DNA of 64,000 nucleotides from Vandiemenella viatica (GCA_031002005.1 CM061921.1:142137283-142201282); one strand, 5' to 3'. Positions 8,698 to 21,429 are shown, numbered from the stretch's first letter. The notes: a model not told the origin generated them from the letters alone. Program-made: numbers and translations.

Positions 8698-9625
8698 ATA
8701 GTTTCCTTGGATATCCAAATACAATATTGGAGTTAAGCTGATAATTTTATTAGTGGAACTGGCCTTGCTTTAAATTAACATTGGGTTATTACAAAAAATT
8801 TATCACTTTATTTGCAGTAAGCACAGTTCAATTATTAAGGTTTCGTTTATTGCTCTTACCAACTTCCAGAATGATTTTACTGAACATCAGATATTCAGTA
8901 GCCAAATAATATCATGATTGGACAACGAATTTATTACTGTAGATGCATTATTATGGATCCTTCAATTATCAATAAAACCACGACTTCAGAATGAAGTATA
9001 AAGTCAGTCATGTACATAAATTTGGACAAACTGACACTTAAGTCACAACACAGAATTACTTAAGATGTATTCAATGTTATAAAGTAAAACAGATTCAGAA
9101 AGGAATAAAGAAAACAAGAGTTTACCAAAAGAGACAGAATCCAGGTGATGAACACAGACATGATACAAAAACAATTTTTTGAGGAATTTGTACCTTTCAC
9201 TCTGAGAATTTCATTTACAATTTGAGTCTCAGGTTAAACTTTTACTCCCATAACATAATGTGACATGTCATTGTGCATTAAGACATGTGGGGTGAGAAAT
9301 AAGGTAATGATGGAGGAACTTGGAAGTTTGGAAGATCCAGTGGCAATTTCCTCCACAAACCTACCGATTTGTGCACATTTTTTATTTTAAATCAAGTCAG
9401 TTTTTAAATTAAATTGTCCAACTCCCCCCTTGCTAACCTATTTCAGTCCACAAATACTTTTCAAACAAAATAAAAATGTAAAACTTTTTCAGAAAACTAG
9501 CCAAGTGAGTACAGTGATTAAACACAATGCTTCGGTAAATAAAATTCTGCTGCCATAATAATGACAATAAACTTAATTGTGATGAAACACATATCCTACT
9601 ATAAAAGTCCCCACAAACCTTCTTT
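8698..9625. other. No gene recognised
   Basis: AT-rich sequence without a convincing open frame, terminal repeat or RNA gene. Confidence 0.5.
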
Positions 9626-9995
9626 GGGGGCGTCCATTAATGACGAGAGGTGATTTTCCGAAATTTCGGACCCACCTCCCCCTCTCTGGTGAGACTTCGT
9701 GAGATCTCTAAAATGATGCGGGATTTTGACAGAAACACCCTCCCCCCTACTAATTGACCTCACAACTTTTTGAGACTTTTTTTAGGTCTCATGCTTCCAA
9801 GGGCGGTTATACCCCCCCCCCCCCCCAAGTCAGTTATTGGACCAAATACCCCCCTAAAGTTGAGTTTTGCATCATTTGTAGACTTTTTTTATTAGCTTTG
9901 CCATGCTGCAAAAATTTCAAAACCTCACATGCGATTTCTGTTGACCCTCCCCCCTCCCTCACCTATAAAACCTCACAACATTACTGGACGCCCCC
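9626..9995. mobile_element. MITE with GGGGGCGTCCA ends
   Basis: A 370-bp block starts GGGGGCGTCCATTAATGACG and ends with an inverted copy ...TTACTGGACGCCCCC. It contains a 15-base C-run (9812-9826) and degenerate C-rich direct repeats. No coding sequence was seen. The flanks are T-rich, so the target duplication is ambiguous and the superfamily is not assigned. Confidence 0.6.
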
Positions 9996-10049
9996 TTTTG
10001 AATTCCACAGTTTCGACTGCCATTTTTTCAGCGTTTGAGGGAAATTATT

Positions 10050-12590
10050 TAGCATATCCCTTAGTAAAATATGACAGACCCCCTACTCCCTAACCTATGA
10101 AAGGAAATTTTTAAATTTTCTTACACCTGAAATAAAGTTCCAATTTGTGGTCACCTCATCCCTCCCACAAACTACCACCAATTTTTCAACCAATATATGT
10201 TCTTTACATGTTCCCAGCATTCTCTTCACCCATTACTTGTATTCCAGTTTATTTATCATAACAGATACTGACCGCATTCTGGGGTAATTTCCACAAACAA
10301 ATCTAGCTGCCCTCCAACTCCTGTATTTGATATTCATAATGTAAATCCCACAACATCCCACCACACTCCATCACAAAGGTTTTACATCAAAATTCTGTCA
10401 CATTCCTGGTAAAACACTACATATTCCTCTTTAGTAAATGCAAAATTCAAAACCTATCACTATCACCTGCCCAACTGAGTTTGTTATTAAATGATATGCA
10501 AAGACATTTACAGTTAATGCCTTCAACAAGTAATTCCTCCTCCACGTTGTAATAAGACTTTTGGTATTTATCTCCATTCCAAGTTGACCCGCCCAACTAG
10601 ATACTTGGTCCAGATCCTCCTACAGCTGTTCACAACACGTTTCAATTGTATTGTATAACCTCCCAATTTCTGACTTTCAGCCATCAAAACATTCAACAGA
10701 ATAATGAATAGAACTACCAATTTGCCAACAAACAGTATATTAGAAGAAGGCTCACCTGAACGGAAGAAAGTAGGAAAGACCTCAGCAAGAGGAGGAAGAG
10801 ATTTTGGGAAAATAAGAAAAACACATCTGCTAAATAAGTTCATTTGCAATACTCAGTGAATAATGAATAGCAATGGTCCAAATACACTATCCTACGGACC
10901 TCCAATTTTCACTTCCACCTGATTTGATACTTATTTTGCAATTTCTTTGCTTCTAACAATTTCTCCACTCAGCAAGTCACTTTTTAATTTGCTCCAATAG
11001 TTTTTACCTATTTAGCACTATTGTTTATTCAGTCAAATGCTTTGGAGAGATTCAATACTTCGCCATCAACTTGATCTGTCTTCTCAATTTCATCTATAAT
11101 ATACTTACTGCACATAACCCACTAACTGGAATTCATATTGGCTATCCTCCCCCATTTTCTCCAAACCCATGTCACTGATTTACAAACCACCTTTACACAC
11201 AGATTTTTCTGACATGGTTCCATTTCAGGTTCTCCCCAAACTTTGCTCCCAGTGAAGTCAAACTATTTCACCCATCATTTTCAATATTATTTGTATCACC
11301 TCCATTAAGAAAAGGTACTAGTAATGGTACTTTTCCAGTTATCTGGTATACAGCAAGTATGTAGACCCAATCTAAATAATGTTTCAATGTATGACAGAAT
11401 AGCACTTTTTTTACTTATGGCTTTACACCTCATCGATGTTGAGGTCATCAGAGGCAGGATGGGACTGGGGACAAGGAATGGAAAGGAATTTGGCAATGGC
11501 CTTTTAAAGGAAGCATCCCGGCATTCGCCTGAAGTGATTTGGGGAAACCATGGGAAGCCCAAATCTGAAAGCCCGGATGGGGATCAAATCAGCGTCCTCC
11601 CGAATGCGAGGCCAGAGTGTTGACCACTCACCCACCACACTCAGTCAGAATAGCACAACCACCCATCTTTGATACATCTGTATTGAATGTCCAAACCAAC
11701 CCTTTTTAGCCTCTCCTAGTATGCTCATATCATTCTCAGAACATGTTATTAATTCCCTGGTCTGCTAACATGCACAGAGGAGAAGCTTCTGCTGCAAATG
11801 TCCCCCACTATTATCTCTGTATTACAGTCCCTAACTGTTTCATATGCACCTTTTTCATGTTCTCATAAACTTCATCCTAATCTGTATTCATAACTGTCTG
11901 AATACCTACTCTTCCACTCAGTTTAATATCGATTTCTGGTTGTGCTATTCAATGCCCCCTCCAGCCATAATATTCATCATCTTTATCTTCCCTGTTAACT
12001 GCTATTAATTCCCATATTAATTATTTAAAGTGTTCCCTACAGTCATTTTGTTTTATTAACTCAATTGTGTTCCCTTCTCACCAACTTCCTTACCCTTTTA
12101 ACCTTCCAATTATAATATGTAGGTTCCATGATTTCTTTATTTCCCCATTTAGAAATGAGCATTTCTTAACCAGTTCTTGTCTATTTGAACCGTTACCACA
12201 TCCTCTCCTGCACTGGTCCTCTTTCCTCATGCTGAACCTTTCTCTGAACTCTTTTACTCTGGAACTTGTGACTACAATCAACTTAGGACCAGTCTACACC
12301 TAGTAAATATATGTCCCCATGAATACCCAACACCCTACTTATATCTCTGAACTCACTATCAGAATCAAATCTAGTTTATCTCCAAGGACCTCATTTTGAT
12401 AATTCTTTCTTCACATACAGTAAGCAGCCAAGATCCTTATCTTGGATTTTTTATCTTCCAGAAATCTACACTAGAAACTCATCAACATAACCTTAGAACA
12501 CCAGTGAATTGTAAAAGTCTTTGTTAATCAGTACAAACATCCTTCTACCACTCCTCTGTCTCAGTGGTACACTTTATAACTATCGTCAAA
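10050..12590 (-). pseudogene. LINE-B copy 1, broken CR1/Jockey-like retrotransposon
   Basis: Read on the minus strand, decayed blocks follow LINE order. There is an RNA-binding/linker part resembling KRVRKLVRREHN (about 12090). Next is an RT start with KVPLLVPFLNGGD (about 11300), then an RT block with VDGEVLNLSKAFD (about 11050), then GGPxDSVFGPLLFIIH, a decayed GVPQGSVLGPLLF box (about 10840-10910). The C-terminal part near 10180-10400 resembles the copies at 27790-28330 and 58560-58890. Stops and shifts are everywhere. A SINE (11406-11645) interrupts it. The enzyme would reverse-transcribe its own RNA at a nicked target. Confidence 0.65.
11406..11645 (-). mobile_element. SINE S1, copy 2
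   Basis: Same family as 413-643, inserted into LINE-B copy 1. The 11-bp target duplication CAGAATAGCAC lies at 11395-11405 and 11646-11656. The B-box region is mutated (GGGATCAAATC on the plus strand), so internal promoter function is doubtful. Confidence 0.85.
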
Positions 12591-12599
12591 TGACTGCTG

Positions 12600-13755
12600 T
12601 ATGAAAGTTCCCCCCCCCTTTTTTCCCCTACTACTTTCTGAAGGGGGCCCAAAACCCTATCCCAGAACTATGGAAACCTACCTTTTATCTACTGCATGCT
12701 TCTGCACATGCATTAAGAGTAAGTACTATAGGTGGTCACAGGAATTGGATGTGACATGATCCATACATCTAGATGTACAACCATTAACATGGTCCCAACA
12801 TCAGATAGTATGTAAACAAAAACAACTGAAGATGTAAGGGCAGAAGGAAAAGGTGATAAAGTTTTACCATCATTAAAACAGTCTCTGTGACAGTTAAGAT
12901 GGAGAAAGAAAAGGCAGCTGGCCAAGATACTGCCGGTATCACGACAAATACCATACTATGAGTGGGAAGAATGTAGGAGATTGTTATGGAATGGGGTCAT
13001 GGAAATACTTATTCGTTCCCAATTGGCAGTTTACTACACCAAATTCTTCCTCGGTTGGTTGCTGCCAGAATCTGTTGAGAGGTGAGTGAAATCGATACAC
13101 TTCCCATCGCACCTTCCATTGGCAAATTTTGTCACTATCTCCTGGTCTCAGTCACAGGTTTCGCAGCTTCACTTAGATGAAATCCATAAACTCAATTGAC
13201 TGAGTCATCCGAGACACAAGTTTTGAAATAATTAGTTATAATACTGTCCCATTAACCTCTTGTACCCCCAAATGCTTTGTTCCTTTGAAATCAAATCTGT
13301 GTCCCATTTCCAAGCTTTGGTGTATTAACTGCCAATTTTTCTATTTCGCTAACATGATGAGCTTTTTCCGAGCATCTTAGACTTGCATACAATATTTTGT
13401 GTGATATACTTCCCACATTCACAATTCAATATACCCTGGACATTTGGAGCAATAAATTATCTATACCTATGTGAATAATAACAGTAAGTTTAGTAGAGCT
13501 TCATTTTTTTGTGGTCAGAAATTGAAATAAAAAATAATAATCAGCAAACACTGTTTAACCTACTGAACACAATTTTATCAGAAAACTTCAGAATGTTTAT
13601 CAGTTTGTCATTTGACCATCTGTTGTTACATGGTAGCATGTCATGACTACTCCTGTCGTGTGATGACATGACTCACATGAAGCATCAGACTTCATTATAT
13701 ATCCTATCCCTGTAAACAATTTGACCGTGAGAATGTTACTTTTACCACTAAGCAA
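12600..13755. other. No gene recognised
   Basis: Anonymous sequence with a C-run near 12610. The 70-codon frames are not supported by any family. Confidence 0.45.
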
Positions 13756-13759
13756 TATC

Positions 13760-14080
13760 AAATGTTGACTTTTTTTCATTATTTTTCACATACAAAGGTC
13801 GTATAAAGATGAAACACACCTCATTTTACTCCTGGAAACCTGGATAATTTTCTTAATCCTCACAAAAATCTGCCCAGCAGTTTTTGCATGAAGTGTAGTC
13901 AATGAAAGAAATAGGCAGTATGACAGACATATTTTTATTTATTTCTCAGGTTCCCAGCATCTCAACAGATAAATATACACCCTATTTTAGCTTTTGAGTC
14001 CCTGGATTACACAATTTTGGAAACCCCATAAAAATCCGATTAGTAGTTTTAGCGTTCTCCGTGCTCGATGAAACGGAAGT
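13760..14080. repeat. Degenerate tandem repeat, two units
   Basis: Two units of about 150 bp each contain an AAAATC(C/T)G(A/C)(C/T)(C/T)AG-type box followed by AGTTTTT/TAGCG and then a CATG/CTCG-containing segment (about 13850-13900 and 14020-14070). The second reads AAACCCCATAAAAATCCG, nearly as in the array at 45040-45605, suggesting one dispersed repeat family. Confidence 0.5.
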
Positions 14081-15129
14081 TGCTTCCGACACACTAAGGG
14101 TTCGTACTGTATAAAGAAGTCCAATTACTGTTACATTTACAGATTTTATGAGGTTTGTAAAACTATATCCAAAACAAAAAATATTAGCTTGTTATTTAAC
14201 ACAATTTATTGCACTGATCATACATTTCAGATTTTAGAGAAACTGCACATCACACACCCCAAGCCCACAACATTACAAGTTAAAAAAAAGTATGGTTATT
14301 GCCCTTTAGAAACAAGGCACATATTCCAAAATTCAAGTAACCATAAACAAAGGATTCAAAAAATCATCTGAAGTAGACAATTACGAATGTGATGTAACAT
14401 TTTGACAGGAATATTTTTTAACACAGTGTACATAAATTAATTGCAGTCAATATAAGATTAAAAGAGTAATTAATTAACTCTGCATGGACTGAGATAAGCT
14501 TATCACACAGTCTTATAAGTTTTGGAGTAAAAAGTGGTCTAGGACTGATAAGTGCATTGATTGGAAATACAAATGTGAGTTTTGTGGAAGTGTTCCAGCA
14601 CCACCGTCAGCCTAGATTAAACACAGCTGCGGCATGTTAAAATGGAGCTGGAGGTGCTGTTACTGGTGGCCTCAAAATCTCATATACAACTGTTCCACCT
14701 GGAGCAATTGGAATATGGGGCTTTATTAAGCATGGCCTACACCACAAGATAAAGATTAGATTAGACTAGTTCAAGAAGTAGCAGAGAAATTAAGGGGGAC
14801 ACCGTCATCCATGATATGATCTCTGTAATTACTGGTATCTATGCGGTACCTTTTTTAAATTAAAGTCAAAATGTAAACTGCCAGTAATACAAAAGCAAAT
14901 CGAAATAAAATCTTCAAAAAAATTATTAAAATTGATTCATTTTTCATTTTAGAATCTGTTTACATGCAGTCAGCATTACAAGAAGTCACCGCGACACAAA
15001 AATTTCATTCAGGAATGTATCAGTGTAAACAGGATGTAAATATAAATTTGTTAGAAAACAGTAGTGTAGGTCCATAAAATAATGCTAATAAATGGATAAA
15101 AAGGGAGGTTGCTGTAAAGGAAGGATATC
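14081..15129. other. No gene recognised
   Basis: Mostly AT-rich. A stretch at 14600-14730 could be read as GAGGAVTGGLKISYTTV but has no recognised family, so it is not called. Confidence 0.45.
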
Positions 15130-16834
15130 AGAGAAAATGAGAGAAATCAGGTTTTTATTAGTCAATTGTTGGAGTATAATGAATAATTTTAGAGTTCGGT
15201 AGCTTTTTGGAGATGCATCAACCACAGATAATTATAGGGGGCAGAGTCTTGTTTAAAGGAAGGACTCCTTGACAGAGAGTTTTTATTTTTTTCCTGAGGT
15301 TTATGGTGTTTACTGTAGAGATAAGAGGAGGAACTGATGGAGTATTTATACTAGTTACTGATGATTATTACAGTTCATGTGTATTATAGACAATGAACAT
15401 GAATTGCTGGGTGTAGAGTTTTGGGGGAATAGAAAGGAAAAAATAACAAGCCATAGCTGCTTACCAAAGTGGGAAGATGAATGAACGAACAAAAAGGCAG
15501 AGAAGACAATTCCACATTCAGAGTTCAGAGGTGGGGTAAAGTAATGATAGTAGGCGGTGATTTAAATATGCCAGGTGTTAAACGGAAGGCGAGTGGGATT
15601 AACAACACAAGGAGGGTTTACACACATGGTGGAACAAAACACAAGGGGACACAAAATGTTCAATATTTTCTTAATAAAGCCTGGTGAAAATTATGTGGGG
15701 TCTCACATGACAGGAAATAAGTGAATATGAGGCAGTTCTTAGGGACATAAGGGAGTTCAGCAAATTTGTAACCAAGGAAGAGGAAGGTTATATGTATACT
15801 TGTGATAAAGCAAGGTCTTCAGAACTGAAGGGTTATTTTAGGGAGAGGTTCAATGTGTGGAAGGAAGCTCTAGTACAGTAGAAAGTAAGTGTAAATAGTT
15901 CAAAGAAATAGTAAGAATAGGGGAAGAAATGTTTGTTTCAAAACATAAAATAAGGAGCACAGAATCTGCAATTACAATATAGATGTAAGGAGGCTGAAGA
16001 GGTTGGTGAGAAGGGAATATAATAAATTCAAGAAGCAACTGGGTTATAGAGAATGTATGAAACAACTAAACAGGGAATTAATAAAAGCAGAGAGAGAAGC
16101 TAAGAATAAATTCATGAAAAATAAAATGGCTTGGTAGGGAACACTGAATTCTGCAGGTAAAAATTTCTATACCCATGACAGAAAAATAAGAGGGAAGGAA
16201 GGTGGATAACGATGGAGAAGTAGTTACAGAGAATGTGAAAACAGCTGAGGTACTAGTACTGAGTAACTGGACTGTCAAGAGTATTGTGGATTGTCAAACA
16301 GGTACAGGTAGGGAATTTAGTGAGGAAAATCATTCTCATCTTAATGAATATGAGCATACTGGGATATTAGAAATAGAGTTGTTGGGTATTATGAGAAAGC
16401 TAGCCAGTGCAGTTAAAAAAAGTAAAATTCCTGGTATAGATAATATCACCACAGATGTGTTAAAGATAGCCGGCGAAGACATTGTACCATACCTGAATGT
16501 ATTAACTGGTTTAAGTCTAGAATCTTGTTGTATTCCAAAGGACTGGAAATATGCCATCGTAGTAGCAATTTCTAAGGGTGGGGATTCAGTAGTAGGCAAG
16601 TGGATGGAGAGGTGTATATTAGGAAAAGACATGATTAGTAAGTCAGCAGCATGGATTTAGAGAAGGTTATTCATGTGAATCTCAGTAGGATATGTACAGA
16701 ATATTTCAGATAAAATTAACAATGGAGGCCAAGTAGATAATGCAGCACTAGTTTTTTCTAAGTCATTTGATGGAGGTGGCAAATAAGACCATTAGATTAA
16801 GTCAAGATGTATCTTGCTGGATGGAGAAATCCTT

Positions 16835-17071
16835 TTCCGTACGGTTTTACACCTCGTTGACGGCTAAGGTCATTAGAGGTGGGATGGGACTGGGGACAAG
16901 GAACGGGAAGGAATTCGGGCATGCCCTTTTTGAAGGAAGCGTCCCGGCATTCGCCTGGAGTGATTTGGGGAAACCATGGAAAACCCAAATCTGGATGCCC
17001 GGAAGGGGATTCGAACTCGCGTCCTCCCGAATGCGAGGCCAGAATGTCAGCCGTTCACCCACCATGCTCGG
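16835..17071 (-). mobile_element. SINE S1, copy 3
   Basis: It sits inside LINE-B copy 2 with a 13-bp target duplication TGGAGAAATCCTT at 16822-16834 and 17072-17084. Intact B box on the minus strand (GAGTTCGAATCCC). This is one of the cleaner copies of the family. Confidence 0.9.
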
Positions 17072-18069
17072 TGGAGAAATCCTTAAGAGGTAGAAAGCAA
17101 AGAGTTATAGTTGATAACATATCATCAAGGGAGAAATATGTAGGAATATGTGTGCCAAAGTGTGGGGAATTGGGACTATTAGGCTATTTTCAGAGAAAAT
17201 TATGCTGTATAAATGAATTACACTAATAGGACTCAGAGCAAATGCAAAGGGATCCAAACAGGATATCTACATACATATTCTCCAATTCAAAAAATTGTGG
17301 ATGACATAGGGTGCTTTGCACCAAAACTAATCTCTACTCTCAACTCTGTACATCCCAATCCCGAATGGCATGAGGGAATAAAGAATTCATATAAGCACCA
17401 GTTGGGTGGATGGACATGGAATGAAGATAAATGCCAAGAAGATTCAACTTATTGAATATACACATAGGAAAATGAAGGTTTTGTATGATTATTAAATGGA
17501 ATGGGAATTGCTTGTTGAAGGAATAAAATGTAAATACCTGGGAATACCAGTTGACAGTATGCTTAACTGGAAAGGAAACATTGGGTAGGTTGTAGCTAAA
17601 GCATCCAGAGTACCACATCTGTTGGAAAGAATAATAATAGGATGTACCACGGAAGTAAGAGGAGAGATGCATGGAAGGCAAAAGATGACCATGATCACAA
17701 ATTGGCACTCAATTTCAGGCATAAGGATAGAGGAAGATTTTCTTTCACAGGTAAGGGGGTCATGGATTAGAATAAATTACCAAGAGAAATAAATGGGTGT
17801 GTGGAAATTGACACCAGAGCAAGCGCTCAATCACAATTAAATTAAGATACATAGGTTAAATAACTTTGGTCAGGCCTTGAGTGTTGTGGTATGAAATAGG
17901 ACTCACATTATGAGTATCAAATACTGGAGTTTGAGGGGATGCAAAGGAGGGCAGCTAGATTTGTAGATGGAAATTGCGAAAGGATGCACTCAGCAACTGA
18001 AATGATAAAAGAATTGTATTGGAAATTATTGCAGGATAGAAGGTGAATGGAGAGAATTGGGGTCTATTC

Positions 18070-18327
18070 GAGATCGTGATTCCGCTACAACAACATTAAA
18101 TAATATCATTGTAATACTGCTGTAGTCAGTTGCAAGACGTATTATTTACCAAGCAGTAATTCCATTGCAATACAGCCTGGACCATTATTTTCAACTAGAA
18201 ATTAGGTCGTAATACAGCCTGGACCAGCGTGAAATCGTTAAATGTACTTCAGAAATAATTTCTAGCGGAGTCCTGCGTTTGACCACTGCAGTATTATGAT
18301 GCCAACTCCTGGCGGAATCGCGATCTC
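18070..18327. mobile_element. MITE with GAGATCG ends
   Basis: A 258-bp block starts GAGATCGTGATTCCGC and ends with the inverted GCGGAATCGCGATCTC. It contains a short internal duplication around AATACAGCCTGGACCA (about 18171 and 18211). No target duplication was identified. It separates the two 3' parts of LINE-B copy 2. Confidence 0.65.
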
Positions 18328-18750
18328 CAGTAATCCCGAGAATTGTTTGCACGTACAAAGCGTATAGGTCAAAAATGTAGAAGCAGCTTATGGAAGGGAA
18401 AGGGCAATGACAAATTATCAACAGATTTCGGACCTAAGGGAGTGGGGAAAGTTTTCATTTATTTGTATAGGAGTGAAGGATTAGAACAAATTACCCAAGG
18501 AGTTAACGAGCAATATATCTCATAGTGTCAAGAATTTAAAGCGAAAATATGTAATGTGTAACATTATTAAATGACTGCCTACTTCAAATCCAACAATACT
18601 GACCTAAAGTAATACCGATTCTAAACTGTAGAGATGAAAGGGCCAAAATCTTGAAATTATTTTTCTAGAGAAAACTGCTAGGAAGTTCTTGTAAATTATT
18701 AGTGTTTAGATGTCCTTGAGAAATGAACAATTTTCTTCTGCCAGAAATTC

Positions 18751-18977
18751 ATTTTTTTTTTTAAACTGCTTAACGTCTCTTTAACAGCGAGGTCTTTAGT
18801 GATGGGAAAGGATGGGGGTTAAGGAATGGGAAGGAATTCGGCCATGGCCTATTGAAGGAAGCATCCCAGCATTCACCTGGAGTGATTTGGGGAAACCATG
18901 GAAAACCCTGGGGATTCGAACCGCCGTCCTCCTGAATGCGAGGCCAGAACGCTAACCGTTATACCACCACGCTTGGT
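18751..18977 (-). mobile_element. SINE S1, copy 4
   Basis: Complete copy with target duplication CAGAAATTC at 18742-18750 and 18978-18986 and a T-run at its plus-strand left end (the poly(A) side). It lies in the presumed first intron of the LKB1 gene, in the sense direction. Confidence 0.85.
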
Positions 18978-18989
18978 CAGAAATTCTAT

Positions 18990-19326
18990 CCCATACTTTT
19001 CAACGCTATTAAATGGATAGTTTACAATAAGCTCATTATTTCAAAATTAGTAACTGCATGGAGTTCAAGAAGGCAAAATATGTCATCTCTCATATTCTGT
19101 CATTTACAACATGATATTGGATGAATTACAATCATTTAAATTTAATCCTCAGTAACATGTAACATAGAACCAACTTCAATACCTGCAAGTGTTCGGTGGT
19201 ATTCCGATTACATCTTTTAAAAAGGCACTGCATAAGAACATTAACCACCAAATGAACCACACAACAGTAATTCTCAGCCAACACCCGAAGCATTGAAACA
19301 TTTAGTATAATTAAATATGAACTAAC
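18990..19326 (-). other. Start of LKB1 intron 1
   Basis: Sequence downstream of the kinase exon on its strand, beginning with donor GTTAGT (plus-strand complement at 19321-19326). No exon encoding the next kinase residues was recognised between here and position 1, so the intron may exceed 19 kb. Confidence 0.6.
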
Positions 19327-19667
19327 CTCTGGACATTCTGCTCACCATTTGGAATTCTCCTAAGCTTCTTCTTCTTAAGAATCTTAACTGCTCTTCTGCA
19401 AAGAGAGACTGTATCTAAAAGTTCTTTCACTTTGCTATAACTGCCTTCCCCTAGCAAGTCACCCATCACATATTTCCCTATAATCTTGCACTTCTTCTTC
19501 CTACGTTGATAAATTATTTGATCAGATCCAACTCTATGGAAAAACATGTTCACTTCAGAGTCACCACCCGTTACGTTTAACCACGAGTCTTGCCCCAAGT
19601 CACCGAAAATTCCTGAATTTAGTTCATCTGTTTCTAGAGGATTGCTTTCTAATGTATCTATCTCCAT
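19327..19667 (-). CDS. STK11: STK11/LKB1 serine-threonine kinase, first coding exon (partial gene)
   Basis: LKB1 is the master kinase that activates AMPK and related kinases, acting with STRAD and MO25 in polarity and energy control. The exon encodes 113 codons plus two bases from the chosen ATG at 19667. A more upstream in-frame ATG exists at 19739 but lies before pyrimidine-rich possible acceptor sequence. Residues 51-110 read like LKB1: [16 protein letters not shown], glycine loop GEGSYSKV (residues 73-80; vertebrates have Gly where this has Ser78) and [20 protein letters not shown] with the ATP-binding Lys95. The donor AG|GTTAGT leaves phase 2, the same phase as the end of exon 1 in vertebrate STK11. 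Later exons were not found in the window. The P-like element starts 345 bp upstream of the ATG. Confidence 0.9.
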
Positions 19668-20003
19668 TGATTCTATCCTCAGCCAACAATTCCTCAAAAA
19701 GGAAAGTATTAACAGTACGATACTAATGCCGTGTGTCATTTAGTACATATGCACTTCAGCAGTCACAAAAATATTTGATCATTTCACTTTTAAGTTATGA
19801 GTAAAAAAATTGTTTATGTTATTTATTTGTCATTCCCTATAGCACTTTGAGAAGTAATTGTGAGCAACATTAACCTCATCCTTAACCAAGCATAGCATTA
19901 ACATCATCATAATTATTGACAGCACAGACAGCAAACAGATGTGAGAACCGGCAGATCATGTTCAAATTCGGTAATAACCGATAAATAATAAACAAGTTAC
20001 TAC
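19668..20003. other. Upstream region of LKB1 exon
   Basis: AT-rich spacer between the LKB1 start codon and the P-like nest. It may hold 5' UTR or intron. No CpG-rich promoter is evident. Confidence 0.4.
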
Positions 20004-20316
20004 TTAACAACCATGAAGGAAGGAATATATGGAGACGAAATAACGCCAAATCAGTGAAACCTCTTACAAAAACTCGTCTTGTACTGCACATGCGCGGCGG
20101 CCACTGGCAGCCATAGGAATCACCCTAAAAACCATTGTCTGCTTGCACCATGGAGGTAGGAATAGAGAGGAGACAAGGTGTTGCTTAAACAGTGAAGCAG
20201 ACTATAAACTCCGGAGCATGCACGGCCGCCATCTTCGTGAGTTCAAAACATAGGTCTGTTTTCATTAGCTTTGTGCTGTGAACATTTCATGTTCCGATAT
20301 TTCAAGGTGTTTTATA

Positions 20317-20387
20317 ATGCCAAATTGTGTTGCCTATGGTTGCACAAACAGAAAAAGTAAAAAACACCCTGGAATAACATTCCATAG
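20317..20387 (+). pseudogene. THAP-domain exon 1 of inner P-like transposase
   Basis: The 71-nt exon from ATG at 20317 encodes MPNCVAYGCTNRKSKKHPG and then ITFH, the start of a C2CH THAP zinc finger (Cys-x4-Cys). It ends AG|GTAAGT in phase 2. THAP domains of P-type transposases bind the element's ends. The next exon lies about 4.9 kb away because a hAT element has entered the intron. The homologous exon of the outer element is at 29670-29740. Confidence 0.75.
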
Positions 20388-21429
20388 GTAAGTCACGTTA
20401 AAATTATTGTTCTTGAAGTATTTGTAGTGTTACGTCTGCAAGACATAATAGATGTCATTATAGTGCCTGTTAAAAAAGTTTATTCACAGCTCTCAATAGG
20501 ACGACGGTGTTATCAAATATTTGCTGATGCAGAGAACCATTTTATCTTACTATTTTTCACGCGTGGATCAAGTTTACATCGCGATGAAGCAAATACATTA
20601 TTCTATGTGCATTAGTCCTATTGTACCTAATTCATATTGAAAGTCTTTAATGAAATTAATTGTGATAATTTGTGATAAGCGATCTAGTAATCGTAATGAA
20701 GTCCATTTTGTTGTTATCTGAAATGTAATTCGCAATACGTTTAAAGTGTTTGGTTGCATTTGCGCCGTTTAACGTTTTAGCGGCAACATTAAGTCAAATT
20801 TTGATTAGGTTGACATGCAGCCTGTTGCAGAATATTCTTTTTATAGCATAAGGAACCAATTTTTTATTTGTTATTAGGAATTTATTGAGCACCTTGTTTG
20901 TGACACAAGCTTGCGACTTTTGGTATATAGTAGCAAGATAATTTCACTGGCCAGTTCTATCATTACCGTGGCGCCGTAATCTGATTATGAATTCTTATGT
21001 AACTTAGATAGATATCTTCACTTTGATCCCATGTGAGAATAATCTCGGGGATGTGGAACAGTACATACACTTATTAATGTCAATTATATTACTATATAAT
21101 TGATAATACTATTATACATTGATAACAAGTTAGCTACAACCCATTAGTATAATCAATATCCCCTGTAATCTACAATAGGGCTGTTGATAAAATATCGATA
21201 TATCGATATTTTTTAAAAAATATCGATATTTATGAGTGATATTTTTTAGGACGATATATCGATATTGAAATCTGGATATCGGAGTCCGATATTTTTAAAA
21301 AATAAGTGGTTATTTTCCGTTTTCCTCGTAGAATATTCCAAGTTATTATTGGAGGGAGAAAGATTACCTGTGTTGCACATGCAATACATTTTCATAAATA
21401 GAATTTTAAGAAACAATGAACGATACGAG

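Larger units (their letters stand above)
15130..18560 (+). pseudogene. LINE-B copy 2, broken CR1/Jockey-like retrotransposon
   Basis: An apurinic-endonuclease remnant starts near 15139 (IRFLLVNCWSI) and includes VMIVGGDLNMPG at about 15545. A linker has VRRLKRLVRREYNKFKK near 15990. The best frame, 16202-16660, holds the RT start: KSKIPGIDNITTDVLK and then IPKDWKYAIVVAISKGGD. Its last RT block is cut by a SINE: WMEKS before 16835, SLRGRKQRVIVDN after 17072. The C-terminal part is scrambled (17600-18060), and a MITE lies at 18070-18327. The 3' piece resumes at 18340-18540 with GPKGVGKVF and EFKAKICNV, as in the copy at 58560-58890. The catalytic FADD box was not found. Non-functional. Confidence 0.75.

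Noticed and set aside
14510..14760. Possible short host exon (reading GAGGAVTGGLKISYTTV)
   Set aside because: No domain, no good splice sites and a stop nearby; too weak to call.
17340..17708. 122-codon minus-strand frame
   Set aside because: Antisense to the scrambled LINE-B copy 2 C-terminal region; a shadow of that remnant.
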